Shown: positions 28,107-38,390, counted from the first letter of the stretch. The stretch: 39,555 nucleotides of DNA from Microcoleus sp. MP8IB2.171 (GCA_030248405.1 JARCMA010000277.1:1-39555); one strand, 5' to 3'. The notes: a model not told the origin generated them from the sequence alone. Translations and numbers: made by a program.

Positions 28107-30584
28107 TTACCGAGAAGCGCTGGACGCATCGTCGGGCAGGAAAGCCATTGGGTTGATAGCACCCTGTCCGGCGGGATGAATTTCAAAGTGCAAGTGCGGC
28201 CCGGTACTGAAGCCAGTGCTGCCCATTTCTGAAATCTGTTCCCCTTGATCGACTCTCTGACCTTTTTGCACCAAAATTCGGCTGTTGTGGGCATAGACAG
28301 TCTCAGTGCCGTCGGGATGGGTAATTTCCACCAGATACCCGTAGCCGCCGTCGTTCCACTGTGCATAGGTCACCACCCCGTCTGAGGCTGCCACAATTGG
28401 CGTGCCGATCGGCCCTGCTATATCAATTCCTTTGTGCATCCGTCCCCACCGCCAGCCGTAGCCAGAAGTAAGAACGCCCTTAGACGGCCAAATAAACCGG
28501 TTAGCCGACTGTTGTTTGCCGTTAGGCAGATAAGTATCAGGGCTCGAAAGCGGAGGCAGTTCTGGAGAAACCATACGTCCCAAAGACGGGTTGCTTAGGG
28601 GATCGTAACCGTCGGCTCCCAAAGGAGCAGTTGCTACCACAGGCCGCTGCCCAGCAGAGGTCGGCGTCAGGTTGATCGGTTGCAGTTCCGCTGCGCGAGA
28701 GGGGTCTAAACGCTCTTGCTGCTGCTTCTGAACCTGCTCAGACCAGGCTCTCGATGGCGGTCTGCTGATTTCATTCTGCACCGCCTCAGTATAGTCGGGG
28801 GTGTAGAGATATGGATTGACACTTGGCATATCCTCAGACGGGTTGACCGAGGACCCGTCCGTTGGAGCCAGGGACACCGCATTGGCGCCGATCGAATTGC
28901 GCGAGGCACGATATTCCTCTCGCAGCCTGACAACTTCTGCCCTCAAACGTTCGGAATAAGGGTTGAGAGCTTCTGCAGTGGGGAGATACTCCGAATTCGA
29001 CTCTGGTAAAGCGCTAGTTGGATTGGCATTTGAACCCTGAGCGCTAGTATTTGGCACGAAGCTGATCGGCTGCGGGTATTCTCCCGTAGCGATGGCCGTA
29101 GCAGTTGCACTGGCTGGCCCAGGCAGGGCACTGGTGTCAACTGCACCTGTAAATGTTGGTTCGCCTTGAAGATCCAGCTTCCGTGGATCGCTAATGGTTT
29201 GGGAAACTTGAGTCAGCGGAATGCTGTTAATTTGGGGAACCATCGGCGCTGAAATATTGTTCAGACCTTCCAGGTTCGCCAGGGGAGACACAATTGGCAC
29301 TGTGGGCGCGGGTGCTGCAACGCCAGCACCGGCTATTTCCGGGGTAGACGAACTGGGGTTCAAAGATGCGGGAACCGAACTCGCCGCCCAGACAGATGTA
29401 GAGTTGGAGGCAGAATAAGAGGCTGCCGCCTGCACCGCTAGATTATTTGACCCAACTTGGGGAATTTTCAGCCGTTGATTTACATTCAGCAAGTTGGGGT
29501 TGCCGAGCTTGTTGACGGAGATCAGATCTGTGGGCGATACCCCATGACCTTTGGCGATCGCATCTACCGTATCTCCCGGACGCACGCTGTAGAGAACCTC
29601 AGCCGGCCGGGCGGTACTTCCCGCAGGGGGGACTAGCACAGCCGAGGGCAAACTGGGTGTTGCCAAAGACTGTTCAATTGACTCGAATGCTCGATCATCG
29701 GGCGATGCTGCTTGACCTTCCCCGGAATTGGGAATTACAGGTGTGGCATCGAGGTCAGGAATAGTTGTCCCAGTTGCATATCCGGGGGAGGTCAGCGTCG
29801 GTGCTGACTCGGGCAAAAATGCCGCAGGTGTAGATAAATTTGCTCCCCCCTCCGACCCGAACATAGTTCGACCCGATTCTGTGGTGCGGTTTTCCTGTTT
29901 TTTCAAACTGTCGATCGCCCCGTCTGCATTCGGGATTTCGATCAAACTCTGTTCCGGTACCGCCGTGACCAGCGGGGTCGCTGCGGTTGATGGCAGCGCT
30001 GTCATGGCTGCACTATCCAATGGCTCGGAGCCAGTCAGATTTAACTCTTGTTCGGGATTGACCGTCGCTGCGCGATCTAGCGAAGCCGATGTGCTATAGC
30101 CGGCGTTCTGTTGTGGTGTGGCTTCCGTCGCAGTCGGAATTCTGAGCTGTTGGCCAACTTGGAGTATGGTATCGGGTTTGATGTCGTTGGCAGTTGCTAG
30201 TGCCAACGGTTCAACTTCATAATCCCGAGAAAGCTCCCAAAGGCTTTGCCCCTCCTGCACCTTAACCGTCGCGGGTTCATAAGGTGATCCGGGCTGTTCG
30301 GCCCTGGAACCGTCAACTTGTGCCGATGTAGCGGACCCGTTGGCCGATACTGGCTGTACTTCAGCGGTGGATTCTGATGTCGGTGCGAGTTCAGACGCGC
30401 GAGCGCTGTCTCCATTTCTCGGTAGCAGGATGCCAGAAGCACCTACCGATATTGCCAGCCCGATCGTGGCGAGAGAGCGAACTCTGCCTGTGCTGAGCGT
30501 TGTCTGTTTGGACGGTTCCGCAGAACCGTCTCTGTCGATTTCACTAGCCTGAACAGGCTTAATTTGGGGATATGTTCGTTTCAA
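28107..30584 (-). CDS. Secreted/anchored LysM-repeat murein peptidase, M23 family
   Basis: 825 aa; two LysM-like modules (VQEGQSLWELSRDYEVEPLALATANDI..., YSVRPGDTVDAIAKGHGVSPTDLISVNKLGN...); C-terminal M23 GYGWRWGRMHKGIDIAGPIGTPIVAASDG...GPHLHFEI. Confidence 0.95.
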   Translation of the reverse strand: MKRTYPQIKPVQASEIDRDGSAEPSKQTTLSTGRVRSLATIGLAISVGASGILLPRNGDSARASELAPTSESTAEVQPVSANGSATSAQVDGSRAEQPGSPYEPATVKVQEGQSLWELSRDYEVEPLALATANDIKPDTILQVGQQLRIPTATEATPQQNAGYSTSASLDRAATVNPEQELNLTGSEPLDSAAMTALPSTAATPLVTAVPEQSLIEIPNADGAIDSLKKQENRTTESGRTMFGSEGGANLSTPAAFLPESAPTLTSPGYATGTTIPDLDATPVIPNSGEGQAASPDDRAFESIEQSLATPSLPSAVLVPPAGSTARPAEVLYSVRPGDTVDAIAKGHGVSPTDLISVNKLGNPNLLNVNQRLKIPQVGSNNLAVQAAASYSASNSTSVWAASSVPASLNPSSSTPEIAGAGVAAPAPTVPIVSPLANLEGLNNISAPMVPQINSIPLTQVSQTISDPRKLDLQGEPTFTGAVDTSALPGPASATATAIATGEYPQPISFVPNTSAQGSNANPTSALPESNSEYLPTAEALNPYSERLRAEVVRLREEYRASRNSIGANAVSLAPTDGSSVNPSEDMPSVNPYLYTPDYTEAVQNEISRPPSRAWSEQVQKQQQERLDPSRAAELQPINLTPTSAGQRPVVATAPLGADGYDPLSNPSLGRMVSPELPPLSSPDTYLPNGKQQSANRFIWPSKGVLTSGYGWRWGRMHKGIDIAGPIGTPIVAASDGVVTYAQWNDGGYGYLVEITHPDGTETVYAHNSRILVQKGQRVDQGEQISEMGSTGFSTGPHLHFEIHPAGQGAINPMAFLPDDASSASR

Positions 30585-31163
30585 AAAAACGACCTCCTAC
30601 TGAGAAGCGCTAACTGTCCTTGGAAACACTCAAGGGGATCGCATGACGCTGAGTTATCAACAAGCAAAAATATTCTGATTGTTGACAGCTATCATGCTTA
30701 GGCCAGATTACCTTGCTTTTTTAATTTAGACAAGCTCAAACCGTCAGAAATTTTAAAATTCTCGGTCAAACCTGCTGCAATTAACCCCACAAGCCTTACA
30801 CCGCAATAGCTGGAACGAATACATAAAATCTTCGTTCCGTTAAGGCTCTGAACTCTTACCTATTATCCGACTGTATGCTAATTTCCGGACACCCTACAAC
30901 CGTATATTTACTAGATATAGTGTTCTAACCCAAGCTGGTGCTCGCTGACGCCCTAAATCGCTAAAATCCTCGGTTTTTGTTGCTGAATCATCTTGCGAGT
31001 AATTTGGTGTTGCTGATAACAATCTGTTTTTGAATGAATAAAATATATTAATCTCGGCTATCTATATTTTCACTGCTTTGATACAAATTTCTTATATTAA
31101 AAATGAGATTTGGCAACCTCCGGCAGCTATTAAATATCTATATATTTATGTGTTGATAATGAT

Positions 31164-31625
31164 TTATCCCAGCTCGCCCAACTGTCGTTTAGCCTCAAAT
31201 AAACCCACAGCAGCGCTGACGGAGAGGTTCAAACTCCTGACTCCCGGCTGGCTCATCGGAATAAAAACTGTGGCGTCGCAGGCATCCAAGACGAATTGAG
31301 GAATGCCGACAGTTTCCGAGCCAAACATCAGCCAGTCGCTGGGCTGAAATTGGAATTGGGTGTAACTGCATCGCCCGCCAGTGCTGAATCCGATCGATCG
31401 CCCTCCGCGCTCCTGCCGACAAGCCAGAAAAGCCGCTAAGTCTTCGTGGCAGTGGAGATTGACGTAGGGCCAATAATCTAAGCCGGCCCGTTTCAGGTAG
31501 CGATCGCTAATTTCAAACCCCAGCGGGCCGACTAAATGGAGTTCCGTGCCTGTGGCAGCGCAAGTGCGGGCGATATTGCCAGTATTCGGGGGGATTTGCG
31601 GGTGAATCAAGACAAGTTGGGGCAT
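31164..31625 (-). CDS. trmL: tRNA (cytidine(34)-2'-O)-methyltransferase (SPOUT family)
   Basis: MPQLVLIHPQIPPNTGNIARTCAATGTELHLVGPLGF...LMFGSETVGIP...IPMSQPGVRSLNLSVSAAVGLFEAKRQLG. Start placed at MPQLV; the upstream extension in the track is read-through of a tandem repeat. Confidence 0.95.
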   Translation of the reverse strand: MPQLVLIHPQIPPNTGNIARTCAATGTELHLVGPLGFEISDRYLKRAGLDYWPYVNLHCHEDLAAFLACRQERGGRSIGFSTGGRCSYTQFQFQPSDWLMFGSETVGIPQFVLDACDATVFIPMSQPGVRSLNLSVSAAVGLFEAKRQLGELG

Positions 31626-31638
31626 GAAGCTAATACAA

Positions 31639-31668
31639 TTTGAGATTTGAGATTTGAGATTTGAGATT
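31639..31668. repeat. Heptanucleotide tandem repeat (TTTGAGA)x4
   Basis: tttgagatttgagatttgagatttgagatt; reverse complement of the AAATCTC repeat at 21423. Confidence 0.95.
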
Positions 31669-31871
31669 GGGGATAATTGATTACACAAGGGTTTGGAGCT
31701 TGCTTACCGTTACATTTTTTTGGGGGAACCAGTATAACTGAAAGCGCGAATTTACAGCCATTGGGAAATGTAGAAATCTACCCAAAGGTATAGAAAATTC
31801 ATAGCTTTTAGTTATATGGTATCCGTCCTCCCATTGATTAAATATTCTGATTTGTTTTTGATTGCCCCCTT

Positions 31872-33023
31872 TCAAGCAACTAACTGGGCGCACAAGTTGT
31901 CTTCGAGCTCGAATTCTTGGTGAGCCATGCCATCAATCCCTTGGAGAATAATACTGCGGGTGTCCAAACCGCGATCGTGAAGTTTCAACCACTGCTGGGC
32001 GGTGTTGCCTTCCCGGAGAATTTTTTTGAGCGGCGAGAGAAAGCAACTAAAGCCGCGTTTTTTGGCAAAAGGCCAGACTTCCTGGTAAATTTCCTCAATC
32101 CAATCTCGCGCCAAAATCTTTCTGCCATCTTGCCAGTGGGTAAGTTCAGCATCCAAACTTTGCCGCGATGCAGCAATTTCGTTGGCATCTGTGAGGGCAA
32201 CTAAGTCTTGGTTGCGGGTGGCTGCGGGCAAGGTGCTGAGTTCTAAGGGGTCTAAGCTGGGGTCTTCCATCATCTGCCAAATGCGAGCTTCTAGTAAGGC
32301 AGTGATGGCCAACAAAGCCAGAGGATTGACTTCGAGGTCGCAAATTCTCAGTTCGAGGCGGTTGAGACAGTAGGGACGACGATCGCCATTTGGGCGCACA
32401 GCAGACCACAAATGGCGGACATTTTGCATGGTGCCGAGTTCTAACTGTTCTTCAGTCCACTGGATGTAATGCTTGTGACTTTCAAACAGGGGGACGATGG
32501 CGGGAGTTTTGGGAAACAAACCCCACCGAGTGGAATGATAGCCGGTGACTTCGCCGTCGAGGAAGGGAGAAGAGGCGCTCATGGCAAGGTAAAGCGGTGC
32601 TTCTACGCGGGCGAGGCGGATGGCGCGCATCAGCATTTCTGGTTGGGAGATGCCGATGTTGATGTGAATGCTGGCGGTGACGACTTTGGTGCCGTAGGTT
32701 TGCTCGATGTAGGTGTGGTAGGGGTTGTTGGGATCGGATCGGTAAAATCGATCGCTCCCTCCGAGAGACAGGGTACTTCCCGGCAGCAAGGTATAGTCGC
32801 CCAATTGTTTTAAATACTCGCGCAGCCGGACTCGTGGCTTGACTAAGGCACACAACAGGCGATCGTAGCTGCACAGCGGGGCCGTCGTGTACTCCACATT
32901 GCGGCTATCAGGCTCCCGGACAAATCCCTCTAGATCGGCAACTATGCGATCGGAGAGACCGACAACCTCGCCTTCGGGCGTGCCGGTATACATTTCTACT
33001 TCAAAGCCTTTTGATAGCAGCAC
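31872..33023 (-). CDS. gshA: Glutamate-cysteine ligase, cyanobacterial type
   Basis: 383 aa: LLSKGFEVEMYTGTPEGEVVGLSDRIVADLEGFVREPDSRNVEYTTAPLCSYD...HINIGISQPEMLMRAIRLAR...RPYCLNRLELRICDLEVNPL. Confidence 0.9.
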   Translation of the reverse strand: MLLSKGFEVEMYTGTPEGEVVGLSDRIVADLEGFVREPDSRNVEYTTAPLCSYDRLLCALVKPRVRLREYLKQLGDYTLLPGSTLSLGGSDRFYRSDPNNPYHTYIEQTYGTKVVTASIHINIGISQPEMLMRAIRLARVEAPLYLAMSASSPFLDGEVTGYHSTRWGLFPKTPAIVPLFESHKHYIQWTEEQLELGTMQNVRHLWSAVRPNGDRRPYCLNRLELRICDLEVNPLALLAITALLEARIWQMMEDPSLDPLELSTLPAATRNQDLVALTDANEIAASRQSLDAELTHWQDGRKILARDWIEEIYQEVWPFAKKRGFSCFLSPLKKILREGNTAQQWLKLHDRGLDTRSIILQGIDGMAHQEFELEDNLCAQLVA

Positions 33024-33426
33024 GTTTGTTCCTCAGCTAAGTTGAGTGCTAGTTTCTAGTATCCCAAAAATTGACCGGTTCGTACTATCTGCCACAGGGC
33101 AGAGTTGAAATTTTGGGCGGCTGGCACTGAAACCGGGTGTTTCGGCGCCAACAAGTTCGATCGTTTGTGTGTTAGTTGCAGCCGTGCAAGGGGCAAATGC
33201 TGGCAGCGCAAAGAGTTTCCGAGGCGGTTTTCGGGTGCCAAAGGCTGTTTGTTTGATCGAGTTTGTGTTTGATTCGGCATTCGGGGCGATCGAACTTATG
33301 GTGAAGAGAACCCACTCCTGCCTCAGTTCGACATCTGTTTTCTGCCTTGAGAAGGATAGCCGCAGATATATCTTGGGTGCGATTCTAAAAGAGGACTCTG
33401 CAATATTTTTGAGCTATTATTAACTC

Positions 33427-34482
33427 GTGAGAACTCCTGTGAAAGAGCAAGAAAGAACCCCTCCCAATTTTTGGAATATGGTAAGCAATTTAGCCTTAGT
33501 CCGGTTTTTGCTTTTATTTGCTTCAGGTTGGGCTGGACTGCAACTTTTAGCTTACTTTGAAACCGCAGTCGCGGTTTTCACGATTGCTGCACTCGTGGCT
33601 TTTTTGCTCAACTATCCGGTGCGAACTCTCCAGCGATTGTTACCGAGAAGCTTAGCTGTCGCCTTGGTTGTCTTGTTCACCATTTTAGTTTTTGGCGGTC
33701 TCACCGTCACCGTAGGCGTCACTCTTTTATCTCAAGGACAGCAATTAATTGACAGCATGACTGAATTTTTGAATGCTCTGGCGCCTCTGTCGGACCGCAT
33801 CGAAGCATTCCTGCGGGCGAGAAACCTGCAAGTCAACCTGCAAGTTATTGAGGAACAACTGCGAAATCAAGCTTTGGCTGGAGTTGTGTCGAGTATTGCT
33901 TTTTTACAAGTATTTTTAACCAATTTATTGAATTTAATATTAATTATGGTGGTGGCTTCTTTCATGTTACTTGATGGAGAGAGGCTGTGGCTGTTAGTTC
34001 TCAAATTTATACCTCGACACCTCCACAGGCGTTTAAGTGTAACAATAGAGCGAAACTTTTTAGGATTTTTTCAGGCACAAATTTTGTTAATGTTATTTTT
34101 GACAACAGCAAGCTTTGTAGTTTTCCTGTTGTTAGGCGTGAAATTTCCTTTAATTTTAGCATTTATTATCGGATTGTTTGATTTAGTTCCGGGGATAGGA
34201 GCGACGCTGGGAATTAGCTTAGTTTGTTTTATTGTATTGTCTCAAAGTGTGTGGCTGGCTTTGAAAGTATTGGCAGCTTGCATTGTTTTGCAGCAAATTC
34301 AAGACAACTTTATTCATCCGAGACTGATGCAAAATTCGCTTAACCTCAATCCGGTAGTGGTATTTTTTGCACTGTTAGTAGGCGCGAGAGCAGCAGGACT
34401 TTTAGGTATATTTCTGGCGATTCCGCTAGCGGGAGTGATAGTTAGCTGGTTTGACATTGAAGAAATGCAAGCGGAAGGTTAA
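33427..34482 (+). CDS. AI-2E family transporter (PerM/TqsA-like)
   Basis: 351 aa, multi-TM; FPLILAFIIGLFDLVPGIGATLGISLV...QQIQDNFIHPRLMQNSLNLNPVVVFFALLVGARAAGLLGIFLAIPLAGV. Confidence 0.93.
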   Translation: MRTPVKEQERTPPNFWNMVSNLALVRFLLLFASGWAGLQLLAYFETAVAVFTIAALVAFLLNYPVRTLQRLLPRSLAVALVVLFTILVFGGLTVTVGVTLLSQGQQLIDSMTEFLNALAPLSDRIEAFLRARNLQVNLQVIEEQLRNQALAGVVSSIAFLQVFLTNLLNLILIMVVASFMLLDGERLWLLVLKFIPRHLHRRLSVTIERNFLGFFQAQILLMLFLTTASFVVFLLLGVKFPLILAFIIGLFDLVPGIGATLGISLVCFIVLSQSVWLALKVLAACIVLQQIQDNFIHPRLMQNSLNLNPVVVFFALLVGARAAGLLGIFLAIPLAGVIVSWFDIEEMQAEG

Positions 34483-34638
34483 TTGATACAGCCATCCTAT
34501 TTTATATCAAATCCGGCTGAAAAATTCGGTTTTAACTTACCGACTACAAGTCCCATGTTTCAAAAACTCTCCTGTACCCAACGCGAAACTAAAAGTAAAG
34601 AGAAAAAAGCAACGTATGGTACAAATTACTACCTAAAG

Positions 34639-35454
34639 TCAATGAATAAATTGCAAGTCAGTAGGAAATCTTTCTTCTTCTGGTTCTGGATCATAAATGT
34701 AATCGCAGTCAAAACGCAGAGCTTGAGAGTGGCGGCTGATAGAAAATCCGCAATTACTCACCATTTCTGTAGTAAAAGTTGCCATGACTAACTCAATGAG
34801 CCTTCTGTAGGAAATGTTAGGTAGTTGAACGTAATAGGTGCGTCTGGCAAAAAAGATTCTCTCGTCTTTCGGTAGAATTATGCCATTAATTCTATGTGCG
34901 TGTTGAATCGGCTTGATATAGGTTTCAATAAACTGGGACTGATTTTTTTGCAGTCTCGCTAATCTTTCGTGTTGCAACCAGCTCATTTGAAACACAATTT
35001 TAATAAATTCAAAGCCCAAAATGTAGTTAAAAACATTATTGCGTTCTTCTGTACTCAAGACGAAGCGGAGTGCAGATTCTAAATATTGGTCTGTTTCTCG
35101 GCGCGATTGTTGAGCTGAGTGGATATAAAATTGTTTGATGTAGCTTCTTAAATCTGATTCGTTTAATTGTTTTTTGACTCGGAATCTGATTAAATACTCT
35201 TTGACTCGGTGTAGAGTATCTACATCTTCAAACATTTTTGAAACTAAACCGTCGGCTGTATAATTATCTAAAAATTCGGCTTGCAAGTCGGGAGTAGAGG
35301 CGCACAATATGTAGCAGAGGGACAAGACATAGCGCCGTTGGTTCCAAGGCAAGCTTTGAGCCCAATCTTTAACTTCTACAGGGAGTTTTTGGAGCACGGT
35401 ATCTGTGTGGGGGAGTTGAGCAAGGTCGGCATATTTATGTTTTTGTTTAATCAT
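34639..35454 (-). CDS. Uncharacterised protein (271 aa)
   Basis: Long ORF without recognised domain; basic, helical-looking, acidic C-terminus (YDPEPEEERFP). Confidence 0.7.
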   Translation of the reverse strand: MIKQKHKYADLAQLPHTDTVLQKLPVEVKDWAQSLPWNQRRYVLSLCYILCASTPDLQAEFLDNYTADGLVSKMFEDVDTLHRVKEYLIRFRVKKQLNESDLRSYIKQFYIHSAQQSRRETDQYLESALRFVLSTEERNNVFNYILGFEFIKIVFQMSWLQHERLARLQKNQSQFIETYIKPIQHAHRINGIILPKDERIFFARRTYYVQLPNISYRRLIELVMATFTTEMVSNCGFSISRHSQALRFDCDYIYDPEPEEERFPTDLQFIH

Positions 35455-35778
35455 TGCCTGAAACCTTATATTAGTAAGTATACAGAGCAGTAGATCGCAG
35501 ATGATGGGAGAGGGGAGCTGCGAGGGAGGGCTGCAAGTTATTCTGTCTTATTTTATTGCCATCTATCTAAATATACATTCTGTAGGGAAGAGCGGGGGTG
35601 ATCTGTCTCACACTTTTGCGAATTTTAAATCACAAATGCTAGCTCTTCGCATCACATTTGGGGGTGGCGAGTGTCACCGATAAAACTTATTCACGTCACC
35701 GGAGCAACAGCGGGTTTCGTTGAGGATTAAGTCGGGTGATGCATAAGTTTTTGTTAGTAATGATTACTGAGATCAATC

Positions 35779-36092
35779 ATGAACTTGACTACAAGTATTT
35801 TCCCGGAAAATCAGTGCCAAGACTTAACTTTTCGCGATCGCCTCGTGCAACCAGTGCGACAGTGGCTCGATAGCATTGCAGTAGGAGAGCCACCAGTAAC
35901 TCAGTGGTGTGCCAACTTATACCCTGCGGGTATCATTGTGAGAGAGATATCTAGTTATTGGGACACCATCTTTTCTACATACCGCCTATATGCAAGCTTA
36001 ATCCTGTGTATGAGGAATTAGTGGGGTTGCGTTTTCGATTGCTCTCGTATTTGGCTGACGTATAGGGGGAAGATGTAACGCCGTACTGCTGA
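35779..36092 (+). pseudogene. Mo-dependent nitrogenase C-terminal family protein, frameshifted and with internal stop
   Basis: Frame 1: LVQPVRQWLDSIAVGEPPVTQWCANLYPAGIIVREISSYWDTIFST; then in another frame IPPICKLNPVYEELVGLRFRLLSYLADV*GEDVTPYC*, the family's usual ending. Confidence 0.85.
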
Positions 36093-36320
36093 TTGAGGGG
36101 TGTCATACCTCGATCGCCCATTGATATCAATTATTTATGGGGTCTGCGCTCTGGTAGTTGCGAGAGCCATAATTTAAGCCATAATTGTTGATAATATCAA
36201 TGGATGCCTCTCGATAGGAGTGGGTATCCATCGTGGCGCTTAAGCCAAAAATACATCAAACGGTAGCAGCAAAAACAATCACTATAAAAATAATTTAATA
36301 ATCTACGTGGGATCAGGGAA

Positions 36321-37190
36321 GTGAATATGTTTAACGCAACTGAACTGCTGATTAAGGCTTTTGTCAATCGCCTGATTGAAGGCTACTGCCACACTTACGG
36401 CGGGTTTAAATCTGACTATGGCGAGATTATTGCTTGGGTGGCGAGTATGGCTTTAGAAAATATTGCTAATAGCGATGCTCTTTACCATAATGTCGAACAC
36501 ACTATTTTAGTAACCTTGGTGGGACAAGCAATTCTGGGTGGGAAGCACATCCGCGAAGGGGGTGTTTCCTGCGAAGATTGGCTACACTTCCACATTGCTT
36601 TGCTATGTCACGATATCGGGTATGTTAAAGGTGTTTGCAGGCAAGATAGAACAGATTTGGGACTGTATGCGACGGGAATAGGCGACCTGAAATTAACGCT
36701 GCCTCTGGGGGCAACGGATGCTAGTTTGATGCCTTATCATGTCGATCGTGGAAAAATGTTTATTGACGAGCGTTTTGGCGGTCACAAACTGATTGATGCT
36801 GAGCTGGTTAAGCGTAATATTGAGCTGACTCGTTTCCCAGTTCCTGCAGATGAAGATTATCAAGATACTGTCAATTATCCAGGTTTAGTTCGCGCTGCTG
36901 ATTTAATTGGTCAGTTGAGTGATCCACGATATTTGCAAAAGATTGCGGCGCTGTTTTATGAGTTTGAGGAGACTGGGCAAAATCTGGTTTTGGGCTATCA
37001 GAACCCGGGGGAGTTGCGGGATGGTTATCCGAAGTTTTATTGGAATGTGGTTTATCGATATGTGAAGGATGCGATCGGCTATTTGGAACTGACGCAGCAG
37101 GGGAAACAAATTGTTGCTAATCTCAGCGCAAATGTGTTCCGGGTGGAGCATTCTGAGGCGGAAGTTGAGGAGGTGGCTGTAGTTCGTTAG
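36321..37190 (+). CDS. HD-domain metal-dependent phosphohydrolase-like protein
   Basis: 289 aa: YHNVEHTILVTLVGQAIL...LHFHIALLCHDIGYVKG (H...HD motif). GTG 36321 or ATG 36327 start. Confidence 0.85.
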   Translation: MNMFNATELLIKAFVNRLIEGYCHTYGGFKSDYGEIIAWVASMALENIANSDALYHNVEHTILVTLVGQAILGGKHIREGGVSCEDWLHFHIALLCHDIGYVKGVCRQDRTDLGLYATGIGDLKLTLPLGATDASLMPYHVDRGKMFIDERFGGHKLIDAELVKRNIELTRFPVPADEDYQDTVNYPGLVRAADLIGQLSDPRYLQKIAALFYEFEETGQNLVLGYQNPGELRDGYPKFYWNVVYRYVKDAIGYLELTQQGKQIVANLSANVFRVEHSEAEVEEVAVVR

Positions 37191-37409
37191 ACTTTGGGTT
37201 GAGTTGGGGCGATCCTTCTGGTTACTGATGCGATCGAAAGGGCGATCGTCCCATTTCAATGTTAAGCTTGTGAATTGTTCTCTGTAGGGCGATCGCAATA
37301 TAGTAAAATATGGCTATACCCGCAGCACCAAGCAAGTATTTAAATGTTTTGATTGTCATTGGCAGATAGATTGAGTCGTTAAAGCCCTAAAAGAGAGTGA
37401 AAACTAACC

Positions 37410-38390
37410 ATGAAATTCATTAATCCCAAAACCGACTTTGCCTTCAAAAAAATATTCGGTGGCAATGAAAGCAAACCAATCTTAATCAGCTTTCTCAATG
37501 CGATGATTTATGATGGCAATCCCACCATCACCGACTTAGAAATCATCGATCCGTATTTACCATCAAGAGTCTCCTATCTGAAAGATTCTTACCTGGATGT
37601 CAAAGCAAAGCTGGCACTAGGTCAAACTGTAATTATCGAGATGCAGGTTTTAAATGTGGCATCTTTTGCGAAGCGGGTGATTTACAATGCTGCGAAAACT
37701 TACTCAACTCAACTAGCTCGTGGGGATGGTTACTTTAGATTGAAACCAGTAATTGCTTTGACAATTACTGATTTTGAAATGTTTGATAATGACCGTGAAG
37801 TAATTTCTCACTTTGTCTTTAAAGAGAAACAGCGTTTGTTCGATTATGTCGATCCAGAGATTGAACTGATTTTTATTGAACTGCCCAAGTTCAATAAAAA
37901 AATAGATGAGTTAGAAACTTTGACTGATAAGTGGGTTTATTTTATGAAAAATGCTCCCAGTTTAGAAGTGGTACCGCAAACAATGGAAACAGTCTCGGAA
38001 ATACAGCAAGCTTTTGCTATTGCTGATGAAACTAACTTGAACCCCGAAGAGTTGAAAGATTTAGAAAGTCGCGAGAGGTATATTCAGGATCAACAAGGGG
38101 TACTTCTTAAAGGTATTGAAGAAGGACTTGTGCAAGGACTTGTGCAAGGACTTGTGCAAGGAAGAGAAGAAGGAAGAGAAGAAGGACTTGTGCAAGGAAT
38201 GCAGCAAGGAATGCAGCAAGGAATGCAGCAAGGAATGCAGCAAGGAATGCAGCAAGGAATGAGAGAAAAGGCTCTGGAAATTGCCAGACAACTTCTCAAT
38301 GTCCTTGACAATCAAACCATTAGTCAAACTACTGGTTTGAGTGTTGAAGATATCCAAAACTTGCGGGAGGGAACGAAGCAATCCCAATAA
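37410..38390 (+). CDS. Rpn/PD-(D/E)XK nuclease-family (putative transposase-like) protein with C-terminal tetrapeptide repeats
   Basis: MKFINPKTDFAFKKIFGGNESKPILISFLNAMI...SYLDVKAKLALGQTVIIEMQV...FAKRVIYNAAKTYSTQLARGDGY. Confidence 0.95.
   Translation: MKFINPKTDFAFKKIFGGNESKPILISFLNAMIYDGNPTITDLEIIDPYLPSRVSYLKDSYLDVKAKLALGQTVIIEMQVLNVASFAKRVIYNAAKTYSTQLARGDGYFRLKPVIALTITDFEMFDNDREVISHFVFKEKQRLFDYVDPEIELIFIELPKFNKKIDELETLTDKWVYFMKNAPSLEVVPQTMETVSEIQQAFAIADETNLNPEELKDLESRERYIQDQQGVLLKGIEEGLVQGLVQGLVQGREEGREEGLVQGMQQGMQQGMQQGMQQGMQQGMREKALEIARQLLNVLDNQTISQTTGLSVEDIQNLREGTKQSQ
38121..38264 (+). repeat. In-frame 12-bp tandem repeat array (12 units)
   Basis: gaaggacttgtg / caaggacttgtg x2 / caaggaagagaa / gaaggaagagaa / gaaggacttgtg / caaggaatgcag x5 / caaggaatgaga. 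Confidence 0.97.

Noticed and set aside
30585-31163. ydaO-type c-di-AMP riboswitch upstream of the LysM-M23 gene
   Set aside because: Conserved ydaO motifs could not be identified by eye; kept only as a region to test.
31626-31688. N-terminal extension of trmL (MCNQLSPISNLKSQISNCISF)
   Set aside because: Translation of the (TTTGAGA)n tandem repeat; canonical start is MPQLVLIHPQ at 31625.
38061-38387. Minus-strand ORFs of 108 and 73 aa rich in Cys/Ser/Leu repeats (LLHSLLHS, CCIPCCIP)
   Set aside because: Pure antisense read-through of the 12-bp tandem repeat array in the Rpn gene.
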